Origin: Closterium sp. Naga37s-1
Taxonomy: Eukaryota; Streptophyta; Zygnematophyceae; Desmidiales; Closteriaceae
Length of the DNA: 64,000 nucleotides
Reading direction: 5' to 3'
Assembly (NCBI GenBank): GCA_947471745.1
Contig: CANJKZ010000548.1
Coordinates: 389,862 to 453,861 of the forward strand
Below, piece by piece: positions 10,746 through 22,596 of the stretch; position 1 is the stretch's first letter, and every line of letters starts with the position of its first letter. Below the pieces are notes generated by a model. It saw nothing but the letters and a program-made list of their open reading frames with translations. It did no database searches and was not told the origin of the DNA. The position numbers were made by a program, and so were the translations under genes.

Positions 10746-13579
10746 CGTAGTATCACTGTTGCGTGGGCCTGCGCTAGAGTGGTGGCGACGCAAGCTGCAA
10801 TCTGACGGGATGTCGGCAGGGACGACACGTGCGAACTACGGGGCTTCAACACATGTCATGCAATGAGAGCCTCGATTTTCGGGATGGCCACGATACGCAC
10901 ATGGAAGGAGTGGGGCGCCGACTTGCGGAAAAGATTCGAGCATGTATCCGCCTTGCGTGCCTAGAAGCAACTGACTTCGGTCCAAGACTACACAGCTACA
11001 GTCTGCAATTTGGACGACCAAGTGGACGACATGAGGGATTGCAGAGCGACTAGTCCGTTATGTTGCAGGCCTCAAGTACGACATGTAGTACGAGGTGCGA
11101 TGCACGCGATCGCGATCGCGCGATGCAGTTTAGCTGGTCGAATTAACGGACGCACTAATGCAGTGGGCGAGAGCGAGTTCCTGGAAGGGCACTCGTTTTC
11201 GTGTATCGACTTAGCAACCCACGATCAACGGCGTGGATGCTCCGAACCGAGCCCTAGGGCCGTGCTTTATATGCAACCAGTAGGGCCACCTGCAAAAAGA
11301 CATCTCGAAGATTAAACAAGGGAAGAACGACGGACAAAGGTAAGGAAAAGAAACGAGTCAGTAGCAGACGGGCGCCCTACTGACGAGACCCTGTCACCCG
11401 ACAATCACCATCCACAACGAGCAGTGGTACCGATGCGGGCTGTCGACGACAACCGGGCGAATAAGGTGCATGAACGCGTGGATCACCCTATGCTTTTCAC
11501 GGGGAGGGTTAACGGGTATAAAATAAAAGTATTCAATGAATGTGGGGCTAGTCGCAGCCTCATTTACTTGTCAACGTCCAAAAAAACGATGTTAAGTTGA
11601 ACAGGTGTCTACCGGAGTCAAACGCACGGCTGGTGGATGGGAAAACGCTGGCCATACGCGACGAGGTGCGAAAACATCGGATGAAGTATGGCGACGATTT
11701 CGGGTTCAGCATGAAGTTGCTTGTGGCGACGTTGGACGGCTGCCATGTGCTGCTTGGGCGAGATGGGCTGTAGGGATTCAATCCGACCATCGAGTGGACG
11801 ACGGGGGAATGCACAGTACCCAGCAACAAAGGACGGGTGATGCTTCCAAAATGGACAGAGCCGGAGCCGGTGACGACACGTGTCATCACGGTCATTATGA
11901 AGCGGGCGATAACAGAAGAAGCATAGGGCCACGATGTTCACCTGTACGAAGTGGCAGCCTCCTAAAAGATTGCCAACATTGACACGCTCTTCAATGCTGT
12001 ACCTGAGGACATGTCGAACATTGATCGGAGGTGTCCCAAAATTGTCACATATGACTTCCCCGACGGCTTGCCACCTCAACGGCCAAAAGATAACATAATC
12101 AAGCTGGAGGCCGGCGTGCAACCGATTGTTCGGGCGGTGCAGTGGCGGCTCAGCCAACCGAAACTTGACGAGTTGAGGAGCCAGCTGGATTATCTCCTCG
12201 CCGAGGGTTTTATTCGGCCGAGCACGTCATCGTTTGCAGCACCAATGTTGTTCACGCCGAAGAAGGACGGAGGCTTGCACATGTGTACCAACTATCGGGC
12301 TCCGAATCGGGTCACTATCAAGTCACGTTACCCGATTCCGCGAGCGGATGACCAACTGGATCAGGTTCGCGGAGCTGGCTTCTTCTCAAAGCTCAATTTG
12401 TGGGGTGGCTACCATAAGATTTGCGTATTCGCTGATGACTGCCCGAAGAGCGCTTTTTGCACACGCTATGGCGATTATGAGTATACAATAATGCCGTTCA
12501 GCCTGGCAAACGAGCCTTCCACGTTCCAGCTGACCATGAATAAAGTGTTGCGGGACCTGCTCGACATAAAAAAACTTAGTGTACCTGGACGATATCATGG
12601 CGTACAACAAGTCCTTTGACGAGCATTTCAAGGTCTTGTAGGAGCTGTTCTAGCGTTTACTGCATTGTCGGCTGATTTATTAAAGGCTCTACGGTATGTG
12701 CGAGTTCCTGAAGCCGGAGCTAAAGTTCTTGATGCGCGTGGTTTCACGGGAGGGTATTTATAATGACCCTCGCAAAGTGACGGCAATATCTCAGTGGAAG
12801 CCGTTGACGAACGTTACGGAGCTGCAACGTTTTCTCGGGCTTGTGAATTACGTCCGTCGATTTGTACCCAATATGGCGGGGGTAACCAAGCCGTTAATCA
12901 ACCTTTTGCACAGGGCGTTCTTTTCTCGCGGGAGGGGGTGAGAACATTCGGCCTTCGACTAGCTCAAAAAAAAAATGTGTTCACCCCCTGTACTTCGGGT
13001 CGCAGACCCATCTCGGCCATTCGAAGTCGTAATGGACGCCAGAGACTTCTACAGGGGTTCGGCAAAGGCCTGCAACCAATTGTGTACGAGTCCAGAAAGA
13101 TGCAGCCACATGAGCGCAACTATCCGGTTCACGACAAGAATTGCTGGCCATCGTCCACGCATTTCGTATCTGGCGCTGGTACCTTACGAAGGCGACGTGA
13201 CGATACGGACGGATCATAAATTACTACAGTACCCGCGAGCCCAACCACTGCTCAACCGTGACAAATCAGGTGGTTGGATTATCTGAAGTCCAATTTTTGC
13301 TACACCCTCACCTACAAGAAGGGCACCAACAACATCGTTGATGCCCTAACCCGATAATCGATGCAGACCGCCGCAGTATTTATCGCCCAGTCCAACCCGC
13401 TATTATCATGACTATTTACCCACGGGTGCAGGACCGATCGCTTCTTCAAGCGAAATAAACACCGTCGGGCCACGACAAAACACGGGAAGTATCACCTGAA
13501 AGCCGGTACGAACCGGACTTGGGTCCCGTCATACCGGCTCTTATGAGAGTTGCTGACAAAGGAGGTTTATGACTCTAAC
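10746..13579 (+). pseudogene. Ty3/gypsy gag-PR-RT-RH, left half (interrupted by Copia copy 2)
   Basis: Plus-strand gypsy coding remnants appear in order. Gag motif LLRGPALEWWRRKL is near 10750, and a decayed zinc knuckle near 11260-11305 (CFIC then a stop then GHLQ). Protease LLGRDGL is near 11750. The RT frame at 12011-12619 contains LRSQLDYLLAEGFIRPSTSS and IMPFSLANEPSTFQ. The catalytic VYLDDIMAYN follows in another frame near 12580 after an A-run frameshift. FLGLVNYVRRFVPN is near 12835, then RNase H remnants (VMDARDF near 13030). It stops at 13579 at the insertion point of Copia copy 2 and resumes at 20911. Numerous stops and frameshifts make it non-functional. Confidence 0.8.
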
Positions 13580-13704
13580 TGTCAGATTTATATGACATAG
13601 CTACTGTAGGCTATAGTGGGGTGGCACATATGGGGTACAGTTTTCTAGGGTTTGCTTTTTGTACCCAACTTTCACTTAGTCATTTCATTCCTCGTTTCTT
13701 CTCA
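13580..13704 (+). repeat. 5' LTR of Copia copy 2 (125 bp)
   Basis: Begins TGTCAGATTTATATGACA and ends CGTTTCTTCTCA. It matches the 3' LTR at 20786-20910 and both LTRs of copy 3. Very short for an LTR; the first 18 bases contain a 5-bp inverted repeat (TGTCA/TGACA). Confidence 0.95.
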
Positions 13705-14613
13705 TGGTATCGAGCAGGTTCCCTAGTGGGAACGATTCCTAGGGCCCACCACCACGAAATTTTTTTTTTTTTTTCCTGCCCGGAGCGCGTTTTGCTCCGG
13801 CCCGAGTCGCGCCGCCCCTACGGCCCTTCGCGCCGCCCTTTCGGCCCGTCGCGCCCGTCGCGCCTGTCGCGCCCGTCGCGCCCGTCGCGCCCGTCGCGCC
13901 CGTCGCGCCCGTCGCGCCCGTCGCGCCCATCGCCACCTTACGCGGCCCCGCCACCTACCTTAGCGGCCCCGCCACCTAACTGTGCGGCCCCGCCACCTAC
14001 CTCCGCGGCCCCGCCACCTGCCTGTGCGGCCCCGCCACCTACCTTCGCGGCCCCGCCACCTACCTGTGCGGCCCCGCCACCTACCTCCGCGGCCCCGCCA
14101 CCAACCTGTGCGGCCCCGCCACCTACCTTCGCGGCCCCGCCACCTCACTGAGTGGCCCCGCCACCTACCTCCGCGGCCCCGCCACTTGCCTGTGCGGCCC
14201 CGCCATCTACCAGCGGCCCCGCCACCTACATGCGGCCCCGCCACCTACTAGCGGCCCCGCCACCTACCTGCGGCCCCGCCACCTACCTTTGCGGCCCCGC
14301 CGCCTCCTCTCAGCGGCCCCGCCGCCTCCTCCCAGCGGCCCCGAACGCCGCCCTCTCAGCGGCCCCGCCGAGCCGCCCAGCAGCCAAGCCGCCCAGCCGC
14401 CGAGCCGCCCAGCAGCCGAGCCGCCCAGCAGCCGAGCCGCCCAGCAGCCGAGCCGCCGAGCCGCCCAGCAGCCGAGCCGCCGAGCCGCCCAGCAACCGAG
14501 CCGCCGAGCCGCCCTACAGCCGAGCCACCCGAGCCGCCCTGTCCGGTAAGAGCAGCGCCCCTTTCACAGCACTGCCCTCACCCTACTGTTTGCGCTGCTA
14601 GTCTACTGCTGTC
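13705..14613 (+). repeat. Leader of Copia copy 2 with 9-bp, 21-bp and GCCGCC-rich tandem repeats
   Basis: Between primer site and gag ATG lie three repeat blocks. A CGCCCGTCG 9-mer is repeated about eight times (about 13850-13927). A 21-bp unit of the type TGTGCGGCCCCGCCACCTAC follows for over a dozen imperfect copies (about 13940-14290). A region of CAGCAGCCGAGCCGCC repeats comes last (about 14375-14520). Copy numbers differ from copy 3. The repeats keep frames open by composition but no gag-like protein is encoded. Confidence 0.8.
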
Positions 14614-15639
14614 ATGGCTACCCCTAGTGTCCTCGCTTTTGACGCTGAGGGTCGGGCCATTGACTTTGACGTCTGGATAGATGACCTGCAGCTTTTCTTA
14701 CAGTGCGACAGGGCAGACGGCCTCTCCCTCTTTGACCTCACTTCTGGTGCCTCTCCTGCCCCCGCTGCTGCTGCTGACGCCACTGTTCGCTCCCAGTGGG
14801 CCACGCGCGATGCTGCTGCACGTCTTGCTGTGCGTCGACACCTACCTACCTCTGAGCGTGCGCACTTTAGCCAGTACAAGAGTGCTCAGACCTTGTACGA
14901 CGCTGTAGTTGCGCGCTACTCCTCCCCTGCCACTGCTGCACTTAGCCGCCTCATGCTACCGTACCTCTTCCCTGACCTTGCTGCCTTTCCCACAGTCGCT
15001 GACCTCATTACGCACCTCCGCACTAGTGACACTCGCTACCGCGCTGCGCTTCCTGCAGAGTTCTGCGCCAAGAACCCCCCCCCCATGTACATCACCCTCT
15101 ACTGCATAGTCACCCGGCTCCCTGACTCCCTTCGCGTAGTCAGGGACCACTTCCTCTCTGTTTGCCCCACCACTCTCACCGTTGACCTCCTCGAGAAGTC
15201 CCTCCTAGCAGCAGAGAAGAGCATAGTAGCTGTAGGAGCCTCTCGTGGTGACCCTCGCACCCCCATCTTTGAGGGGTGTTCCCCCTCCCCCCTTTTGCCC
15301 TCTGTTGCCTCTGCTGCTGCGGCCGACCTCGTTGGGCTTGAGTCGGTCGGTGCGGCGTCTACCCCTAGCGGGAGACGCCGCCCTGGCAAGGGCAAGGGGG
15401 GCAGGGGCACTGGAGGAGCTAGCGGGGGCGGTGGAGGCGGCGGTGGAGGCGGTGGAGGGGGTGGGGGTGGCGGTGGGGGTGGTGGCGGGGGTGGAGGTGT
15501 CGGTGGTGGCAGTGGAGGCGGAGACGGCGGCGGCGGTGGCGGTGGGAGCGGAGGTGGCGGCGGTGGAGGAGGAGGCGGCGGAGGAGGTGGAGCTGGTCGG
15601 GGTGGCGCTGCGCAGAGAGTCGGCTCCGGTGGTGGTCAG

Positions 15640-15671
<32 letters not shown>

Positions 15672-18650
15672 CACTCGTGACATCCCCTCCCCTCAGCAGC
15701 TCCGTGAGTGGTACGCTGCACGCCAGAGGGGTGGGGGTACTGGTCCGTGCACCTACGTCCTCCGCACCGGCGACCGCGCGGGTGAGCAGTGCGGGGGTGC
15801 GCACTCCACCCAGCGCTGCTTTGGCCGCCTGACGGACGCTTGGCGTCACCAGTTCCCTGAGGCCACTGAGATCCCCCGCTGGGGTGAGCTGTCTAGGGCG
15901 GGTGTGACTGTCTTTGACCTTGACTTTGATGCTATTCTTGCTGCCATGTATACTGTGACTATTAGTGATGAGGGTGACTGTTACCGGTGTTTTCCGCCCG
16001 ACCCGGGCATTGAGACTGCTGCTCTAGGTACTGGTGAGGCTGCTGCTCTAGGTGCTAGCGAGGCTGCTGCTCTAGGTGCGTCTGCTCCCTCAGGTGCTGG
16101 TGAGTCTGCTCTCTCAGGTTCTGCGTCGGCCTCGGCCTCCCACACCTTCACCCTTGACTCGGGGGCTTCTCGCTCCTTCTTTCGAGACCGCACCACACTC
16201 ACGCCGCTTGGCCGGCCAGTTGCGGTCTCTCTGGCAGACCCCTCTGGGGGTCCTGTCCTTGCTCACTTCTCCACTGTCCTCCCGTGTCCGGCGGCCCCCT
16301 CTGGCACCCTGTCTGGTCTTTACCTCCCCTCGTTCTCTACGAACTTGGTGAGTGGTGCTGACCTACAGGATGCGGGGGTTCACCAGTTCACTCCTGGGAG
16401 TCAGCGGGTGACCCACTGCACGGACGCTCGGACTGGCCGACACCTGGCCACGTTTACCCGTCGGCCGGGGTCGAGCCTGTACACCCTGACCACTGCGTCT
16501 CCTCCAGTCACTGCGTCTGGTCAGGTAGCTGCGTCAGGTCAGGTGTTTGCTGCAGCGTCCAGGTCTGGTCCTGAGTCTGCCCCCTGTTCGTGTCGCCTCC
16601 TGTCTCACGAGACTCTCCTCTGGCACCACCGCCTTGGTCACCCCTCCCTGCTTCGTCTCCGAGGCATGGCCTCCCGTGTCCTTGTCTCTGGTCTTCCCCG
16701 GTCCCTCCCTCCCCTTCCTCCGGGGCCTGGCCCTACCTGCGTCCCCTGTGTCGAGGGGCGGCAGCGGGCTGCCCCTCACTCCTCCCAGTTTCCTCCGACA
16801 GAGGCCCCGCTGCAGACGCTTCACATGGACGTGTGGGGCCCGGCCCGCGTCCGTGGACAGGGTCACGAGCGCTACTTCCTGCTGGTGGTTGACGACTACT
16901 CGCGTTACACCACAGTCTTCCCCTTGCGCAGCAAGGGTGATGTCACTGAGGTGTTGATCGACTGGATCCGCGCAGCTCGTCTCCAGCTCAGCGGAGCTTC
17001 GGTTCGGACTTTCCTGTTCTGCGTCTGCACTCTGACAGAGGTGGAGAGTTCTCCTCTGGCCTTCTGCGAGCCTACTGTCGAGCACGAGGCATCCGCCAGA
17101 CCTTCACGCTTCCGGAATCTCCACAGCAAAATGGGATTGCTGAGCGCCACATTGGCATGGTCATGGACGTCACCCGTACGTCCATGATGCATGCGGCTGC
17201 CCCCCATTTTCTGTGGCCGTTTGCGGTTCGGTACGCGGCGCATCAGATCAAACTTCACCCTAGGGTCTCCAGACCGGAGACCTCCCCTGCTTTGCTGTGG
17301 ACGGGGAAGGTTGGCGATGCGTCTGCGTTCCGTGTCTGGGGATCTCGGGCGTTTGTCCGCGACTTGTCTGCGGACAAGCTGTCCCCTCGTGCTGCTCCTT
17401 GCGTCTTCCTTGGCTTCCCCCCTGACGCGCCAGGGTGGCAGTTCTACCACCCCACCTCTCGCCGTGTTCTGTCCTCCCAGGACGTCACGTTTGACGAGTC
17501 GGTCCCCTACTACCGCCTCTTCCCCTACCGCACTCCGTCCCTCCCCCCACCACCTCTCTTCCTTGTGCCAGGTCCCCCCCCGGTAGACCCCCTCCCCCCT
17601 CAGGGTCCTGCCCCTTCAGGTGTGTCCCAGGTAGACGCAGTCGAGCCTGTCGAGGTTACTGGTGACTCTGGTGCTGCTGAGGGTGCTGAGCCTGGGGGTG
17701 CTGACTCTGGGGGTGCTGAGCGTGTGGGTGCTACGCCTGGGGGTGCTGAGCCTGAGGGTGCTACTACTGGGGGTGCTGAGCCTGGGGGTGCTGAGCCTGG
17801 AGGTGCTACTACTGGAGGTGCTGAGCCTGGGGGTGCTGAGCCTGGGGGTGCTGAGCCTGGGGGTGCTACGCCTGGAGGTGCTGGGCCTGGGGGTGTGGAG
17901 CCTGAGGGAGCTGGGCCTGCTTGTGTGGCGTCTGGCGGTGCTGAGCCTGGAGGTTCTCCGGGTGCTTCGTCTCGGCGGGAGCCACTCTCTCCACAGGAGC
18001 TGCGCGAGTGGTTTGCCCGGCGCTGGAGGCGTGCTGCTGGAGCTGGAGGTTCTTCGGCTACTGAGGGTGCTGGTGCCGCGGGTCCCGGAGGTGCTCGTAC
18101 TGGGAGTACTGGAGCTGCTGGGCCTGCGGGTACGACTGGAGCTGGAGCTGCTGAGGGTGTTGACGCTGAGGCTACTGCTGTCGGTCCTGGAGGCGGGCCT
18201 GCTGGGGGTGCTACTGGTGCTGCTGGAGGTACTGGAGCTGGAGTTGCTGCTGGCGCTGGTGCTGCCGCTTGGGGTACTGGTGCTGTCCCTGCTGTGTCTG
18301 GAGTCGCCGCGCGGCCTCGGCCGTACTTCGTTCCGCTCCTTCAGCAGGTTCTTGGTCTCCCGCCTTCTACTGGCCCTCCTCCTCCCTTAGAGAGTCCACA
18401 GCCTGTCCTGTCACAGTTACAGTTACAGCCGGCCTCCCCACTGCCCGCTCCTTCTCCCTACACTGGTCCTACTGGAGGTCTTGCTGAGCGTCGTGAGCCT
18501 GCGTCGCGTCCTGCGTCGCCTGTCCGTACTGCTCGCGCTAGTGGTCGGGGTTCGCGTCAGCGTCCTCCTCCTGTCCCTGGCACGCACCGGATGTCTCTGC
18601 GTCCGTCCACTGCTCCTCTGCATGCCCCTTTGCCTTCTCCTCCTGCGTAA
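14614..18650 (+). pseudogene. Copia gag-protease-integrase (copy 2), -1 frameshift in integrase
   Basis: ATG at 14614 begins gag (FDAEGRAIDFDVWIDDLQLF), followed by a Gly-rich tract, a Gln run and a Cys-containing segment. Then come protease (DSGAS), HHRLGHPS and integrase HMDVWGP. Compared with copy 3, one base is missing at about 16991, where copy 3 reads CAGGCAGAGC and this copy CAGCGGAGC. The frame therefore ends at 17187, while the true frame continues as QQNGIAERHIGMVMDV to the TAA at 18648-18650. The linker after integrase has a 15-bp repeat coding for GAEPG. Apart from the deletion it differs from copy 3 by few substitutions. Confidence 0.9.
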
Positions 18651-20576
18651 TCTCTTCCTGCTCTTCCCGACCCAGAGTCGGACTCTCTTCGTGCTGCCAG
18701 TCCTACTGTCACGCGTCTCCTTGCTACTGTCGTCACTGACCCTTCCTTTGCGTCCACTGCTGCGTCTGCCCTAGTTGCTGAGCTCGTCGACTTTGCTGCT
18801 CGCTGTCGTCTAGACTACGCTGCTTGTCTTGTCGCTGAGTCTGAGTCTGTCTGTCCTCCGTCCGTCGGGGGTGAGTGTGCCCTTGGCACGGACGTCCTTG
18901 AGGACAGGCAGGAGGAGTTCCAGTGTTTGGCTGCTGCTTCACCTCATCTCGTGTCCGTACTGCTTACCCCTGAGGGAGACCCGGATGCACTTGACATCCC
19001 GACTCCGCGCTCTTACGCGGAGGCGATAGAGGGTCCCTACTCCTCTCAGTGGCAGGCAGCTATGGACACAGAGATGGCTTCCTGGAAGTCCACAGGTACC
19101 TACGTTGACGAGGTTCCCCCGCCTGGGGCGAACATCGTCAGTGGCATGTGGATTTTCAGGGTGAAGCGGCCGCCGGGTTCTCCGCCTGTCTTCAAGGCGC
19201 GTTACGTGGCTCGTGGCTTCAGTCAGCGGCAGGGAGTTGACTACTTTCAGACCTTCTCTCCCACCCCGAAGATGACCACTCTTCGGGTACTGCTGCACAT
19301 AGCTGCTCACCGCGACTACGAGCTGCACTCTCTTGACTTCAGCACTGCTTTCTTGCAGGGCAGCCTGCACGAGGAGATCTGGCTGCGTCGCCCACCTGCC
19401 TTCACTGGGTCTTTTCCTCCTGGCACCCAGTGGAGCCTCCGGCGGCCAGTCTACGGTCTCCGCCAGGCACCGCGTGAGTGGCACGACACACTGAGGACTA
19501 CACTTGCGGCTCTTGGGTTTGCTCCCTCTACTGCCGACCCGTCGCTGTTTCTGCTCACCGACACTTCTTTGCCGCCGTTCTACATCCTCGTGTACGTCGA
19601 CGACTTGGTCTTTGCCACAGCTGACACTGCTGGACTCGCCCACGTGAAGTCCGAGCTGCAGAAGAGACACACGTGCACAGACCTGGGTGAACTGCGCAGC
19701 TACCTTGGCTTGCAGATCACCCGGGACAGAGCACGCCGCACCATTACCCTGACTCAGTCACACATGGTGCAGCAGGTCCTTCAGCGCTTCGGCTTCACGT
19801 ACTCCTCGCCTCAGGCCACTCCTCTGCCTACTCGCCACTCGCTCTCAGCTCTGCCTTCGGATGAGTCCGTAGAGTCGAGTGGCCCGTACCCAGAGCTTGT
19901 TGGCTGCCTCATGTACCTGATGACCTGCACACGACCTGACCTCGCATACCCTCTTAGCATTCTCGCATGCTATGTTGCTCCTGGGAGACACAGACCGGAG
20001 CACATGGCTGCAGCGAAGAGGGTGTTGCGTTACTTGTGCAGTACGTCGGGCATGGGGCTTGTGCTTGGAGGGCAGAGTCCAGTGGTCCTCACTGGGCACG
20101 CAGACGCTTCTTGGGCTGACGACCAGGCTACGCAGCGGTCGTCACAGGGTTACACCTTCAGCCTTGGTTCCGGCTCTGTTTCGTGGCGGGCTACCCGCTC
20201 GTCTTCTGTTCTCGGCTCCAGTTGTGAGGCTGAGATCTACGCCGGGGCCATGGCTGCACAGGAGCTTCGCTGGCTCACCTACCTGCTGACTGACCTCGGA
20301 GAGCCGCCTCGTTCTCCTCCAGTGCTGTACGTAGACAACAAGGCCATGCTGGCCTTGTGTCGAGAGCAGAGACAGGAGCACAGAACGAAGCACATTGCTC
20401 TCCGCTACTTCCTTGCTCGTGAGCTACAACAGCGTGGTCAGCTGCGGCTTGCGTACGTGGCCTCTCAGGCCAACACTGCTGATATCTTCACCAAGGCACT
20501 TGCGCCTTGTGATCATCAGCGCTTCTGTACTCAGCTGGGTCTTGTGCCCACCTTGCCTCACTTGCTCACCCCTTGA
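18651..20576 (+). CDS. Copia reverse transcriptase-RNase H (copy 2), downstream of shared TAA
   Basis: The same frame as the post-deletion integrase frame reopens directly after the TAA and runs to 20576. First a linker of about 100 codons (DPSFASTAASALVAELVDFA), then RT with VFKARYVARGFSQR, FSTAFLQG and YVDDLVFA (about 19590). RNase H follows with GHADASWADD, YVDNKAMLALC and HIALRYFLAREL, ending in ADIFTKALAP. All core motifs are present, so the RT-RH module looks intact. No ATG lies next to the TAA; the first in-frame ATG (about 19062) is at the RT N-terminus. Confidence 0.85.
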   Translation, partial: SLPALPDPESDSLRAASPTVTRLLATVVTDPSFASTAASALVAELVDFAARCRLDYAACLVAESESVCPPSVGGECALGTDVLEDRQEEFQCLAAASPHLVSVLLTPEGDPDALDIPTPRSYAEAIEGPYSSQWQAAMDTEMASWKSTGTYVDEVPPPGANIVSGMWIFRVKRPPGSPPVFKARYVARGFSQRQGVDYFQTFSPTPKMTTLRVLLHIAAHRDYELHSLDFSTAFLQGSLHEEIWLRRPPAFTGSFPPGTQWSLRRPVYGLRQAPREWHDTLRTTLAALGFAPSTADPSLFLLTDTSLPPFYILVYVDDLVFATADTAGLAHVKSELQKRHTCTDLGELRSYLGLQITRDRARRTITLTQSHMVQQVLQRFGFTYSSPQATPLPTRHSLSALPSDESVESSGPYPELVGCLMYLMTCTRPDLAYPLSILACYVAPGRHRPEHMAAAKRVLRYLCSTSGMGLVLGGQSPVVLTGHADASWADDQATQRSSQGYTFSLGSGSVSWRATRSSSVLGSSCEAEIYAGAMAAQELRWLTYLLTDLGEPPRSPPVLYVDNKAMLALCREQRQEHRTKHIALRYFLARELQQRGQLRLAYVASQANTADIFTKALAPCDHQRFCTQLGLVPTLPHLLTP

Positions 20577-20785
20577 CCTTGTTTGTACTGGTGCACATAT
20601 ATATATACTCCTGCTCTTGCTTGTCTAGCCTTATATATATATGTAATCCTGCATGTGAACTGGCCTTGTGGCCTTGAACTTGTGCTCGGAATGTGTGGTG
20701 ACTTTGTGATCCACCCTGAGCTTGTTTTGCTTTGCTTGACTGGTCCTGTGACCCCTTGTTCTCCCCCACTTTGCCTATGGGGGTA

Positions 20786-20910
20786 TGTCAGATTTATATG
20801 ACATAGCTACTGTAGGCTATAGTGGGGTGGCACATATGGGGTACAGTTTTCTAGGGTTTGCTTTTTGTACCCAACTTTCACTTAGTCATTTCATTCCTCG
20901 TTTCTTCTCA
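20786..20910 (+). repeat. 3' LTR of Copia copy 2 (125 bp)
   Basis: Same sequence as the 5' LTR, preceded by CTATGGGGGTA (polypurine-like) and followed by the target duplication CTAAC. Confidence 0.95.
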
Positions 20911-22134
20911 CTAACCTCACTGGGCATTTTGGCATCGATTAAGCCCTCAAGTTGCTACAGCGCTATTATTATTAGCCCGACATGCTGTCGAACATGCAGC
21001 ACTACGTGACAACCTGCTCGACATGCCACGCCATGAAGTCGTCGCGACAACGGCCGACTGGACTACTGCAGCCCCTCGAGCCACCCGAACGACCGTGGCA
21101 ACAAGTGACGATGGATTTTGTTATGGGGTTGCCAGTTGGCGCGAGTGAAAACAACGCGGTTATGGTCGTCGTTGACCGTTTAACGAAAACGACACATTTC
21201 GCACCATGCCGCACGATGATGACAGCCAAAGAAACAGCCACGCTGTTCATCTTCACCGTCGTACGACTGCACGGGTTCCCGTCGACGATCATCAGTGATC
21301 GCAATGTCGAAGTTCTGGCAGGAAACGTTGGCACAATATGGAACCCACCTGCAGTTTGCAGTGTCATACCACCCGCAAACCGACGGTCAGACAGAGAGGA
21401 CAAACCAGACGATGGAGCAACTGATTTGCACCAATTGTTTCGACCTGTGCAAGTGGGAGGGCTCTCTCCCGATGTTGGAGTTTGCATATAACAACGCACC
21501 TTCGGCAACGAGCAGCCAGTCCCCATTTTACCTTAATTACGGGATAGGGCTCGTGGTACCCCCATCAATGACAATTTGGTACCATGATCTCAACAATTTG
21601 TCACCGAACTTCAAACTGCTCGCGACAAAGCTGCGGAATTTATTCGTAAGGCTAAAATTGTCGCTAGCCGCAATGCCGATAAACACCGAAGGGACTTACC
21701 CTTCAATACCGGGTAAATGGCCCTTATGGACACGAAGAATCTTCGGTTGCCCCAATCAGCAAGACTCCGTCCCTGATACGTGGGACAGTTCCGCATCGTC
21801 AAGATGATGACACCTGTCACGGCGAAGCTGTTGCTACCGGACGACTGGCGAATGAAGAACGCATTCCACGTCAGCTTACTGCGGCATTATGTCACCCCAC
21901 AGTCGTCCCAACATCGCACCAAGTGTTTGGCCCATGGCAGACCCGACACTGCAACCATGGAAGATTTTGAATCATCGCGTACGTGTGATGCCAACGGGAC
22001 GCCACGTTGATTTCCTACTATGATGGGCAAGACGCACGAGCGACGACGACACGTGGGTCACGTCTGACTCATTACAAGGTCACTCGGTATTACATGACTA
22101 CCTTTCCCACCTCCGCGTGCCTGATATTGACCGG
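20911..22134 (+). pseudogene. Ty3/gypsy integrase and chromodomain-like tail, right half
   Basis: After the target duplication CTAAC the gypsy frame resumes with an integrase zinc-binding segment (LSNMQHYVTTCSTCHAMKSS, about 20983-21045), then the core domain (MDFVMGLPVG; VVVDRLTKTTHFAP). After a frameshift come FAVSYHPQTDGQTERTNQTM (about 21355-21415) and FAYNNAPSATSSQSPFYLNYG-like sequence. A region FRIVKMMTPVTAKLL and FHVSLLRHYV follows. Near 21960-22060 the sequence ILNHRVRVMPTGRHVDFLL, a stop, then W resembles a chromodomain, placing the element among chromoviruses. No 3' LTR could be delimited. Confidence 0.75.
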
Positions 22135-22596
22135 GAACGTTCCTGTGGAGACACGTGTGTCGCAATCCCCTTTTGTCCGAGTCGCGTCTACACATTTTTG
22201 CAATCTCTCGTCACAAAACATTAATGTATCACGAAACTGTGCGACCAGGCGAAATTTACAGCTGTGCTCATTTGATTTGATTTTAAACTTCACTGTACAC
22301 CTGTTTCTTCAACTGTCTGGTTCGGGTGGGGTTTTGACGAGCGGAACTTTTCCCCCCGCGCGAGATTTTTACTGTGGGATGGCCAGGTGCATTGACATTT
22401 CGAACTGCGTACAGAGTTGTTGACAGTGACGGGTCAATATGCAACTCGTCCGCGACATCAGCGCGTTTCACGCTGACAAATGAAAAATACAGTAAAAGTC
22501 GCACAAGGGCGACACGCGTTTGTGACATTGTACGTTTTAAGCTGTTTTTACGCGTCACAAAAGGATTGAGACACAAGTGTCTCCACAGGAACGTTC
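22135..22596. mobile_element. MITE-like element with about 40-bp terminal inverted repeats
   Basis: The left end (22135-22176) begins GAACGTTCCTGTGGAGACAC. The right end (22557-22596), read in reverse complement, gives the same GAACGTTCCTGTGGAGACAC with four or five later differences. The 462-bp interior codes for nothing recognisable. No convincing target duplication is seen. It sits between the gypsy chromodomain remnant and the upstream region of the kinase gene. Confidence 0.65.

Larger units (their letters stand above)
13580..20910 (+). mobile_element. Ty1/Copia retrotransposon, copy 2, complete with LTRs and TSD
   Basis: A 7331-bp element bounded by two 125-bp LTRs that look identical (13580-13704 and 20786-20910; TG...CA ends). 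It is flanked by the 5-bp target duplication CTAAC (13575-13579 and 20911-20915). It is inserted within the plus-strand gypsy element, just before the integrase coding part. Next to the 5' LTR is a primer site (TGGTATCGAGCAGG), and before the 3' LTR a short G-rich tract (CTATGGGGGTA). The interior is nearly identical to copy 3. LTR identity argues for recent insertion. It is disabled by a 1-nt deletion in integrase. Confidence 0.95.

Noticed and set aside
17662-18390. A plus-strand Leu/Val-rich frame of 242 codons (and its twin at 46215-46943)
   Set aside because: It is a second frame of the GAEPG-coding repeat; the element polyprotein explains the region.
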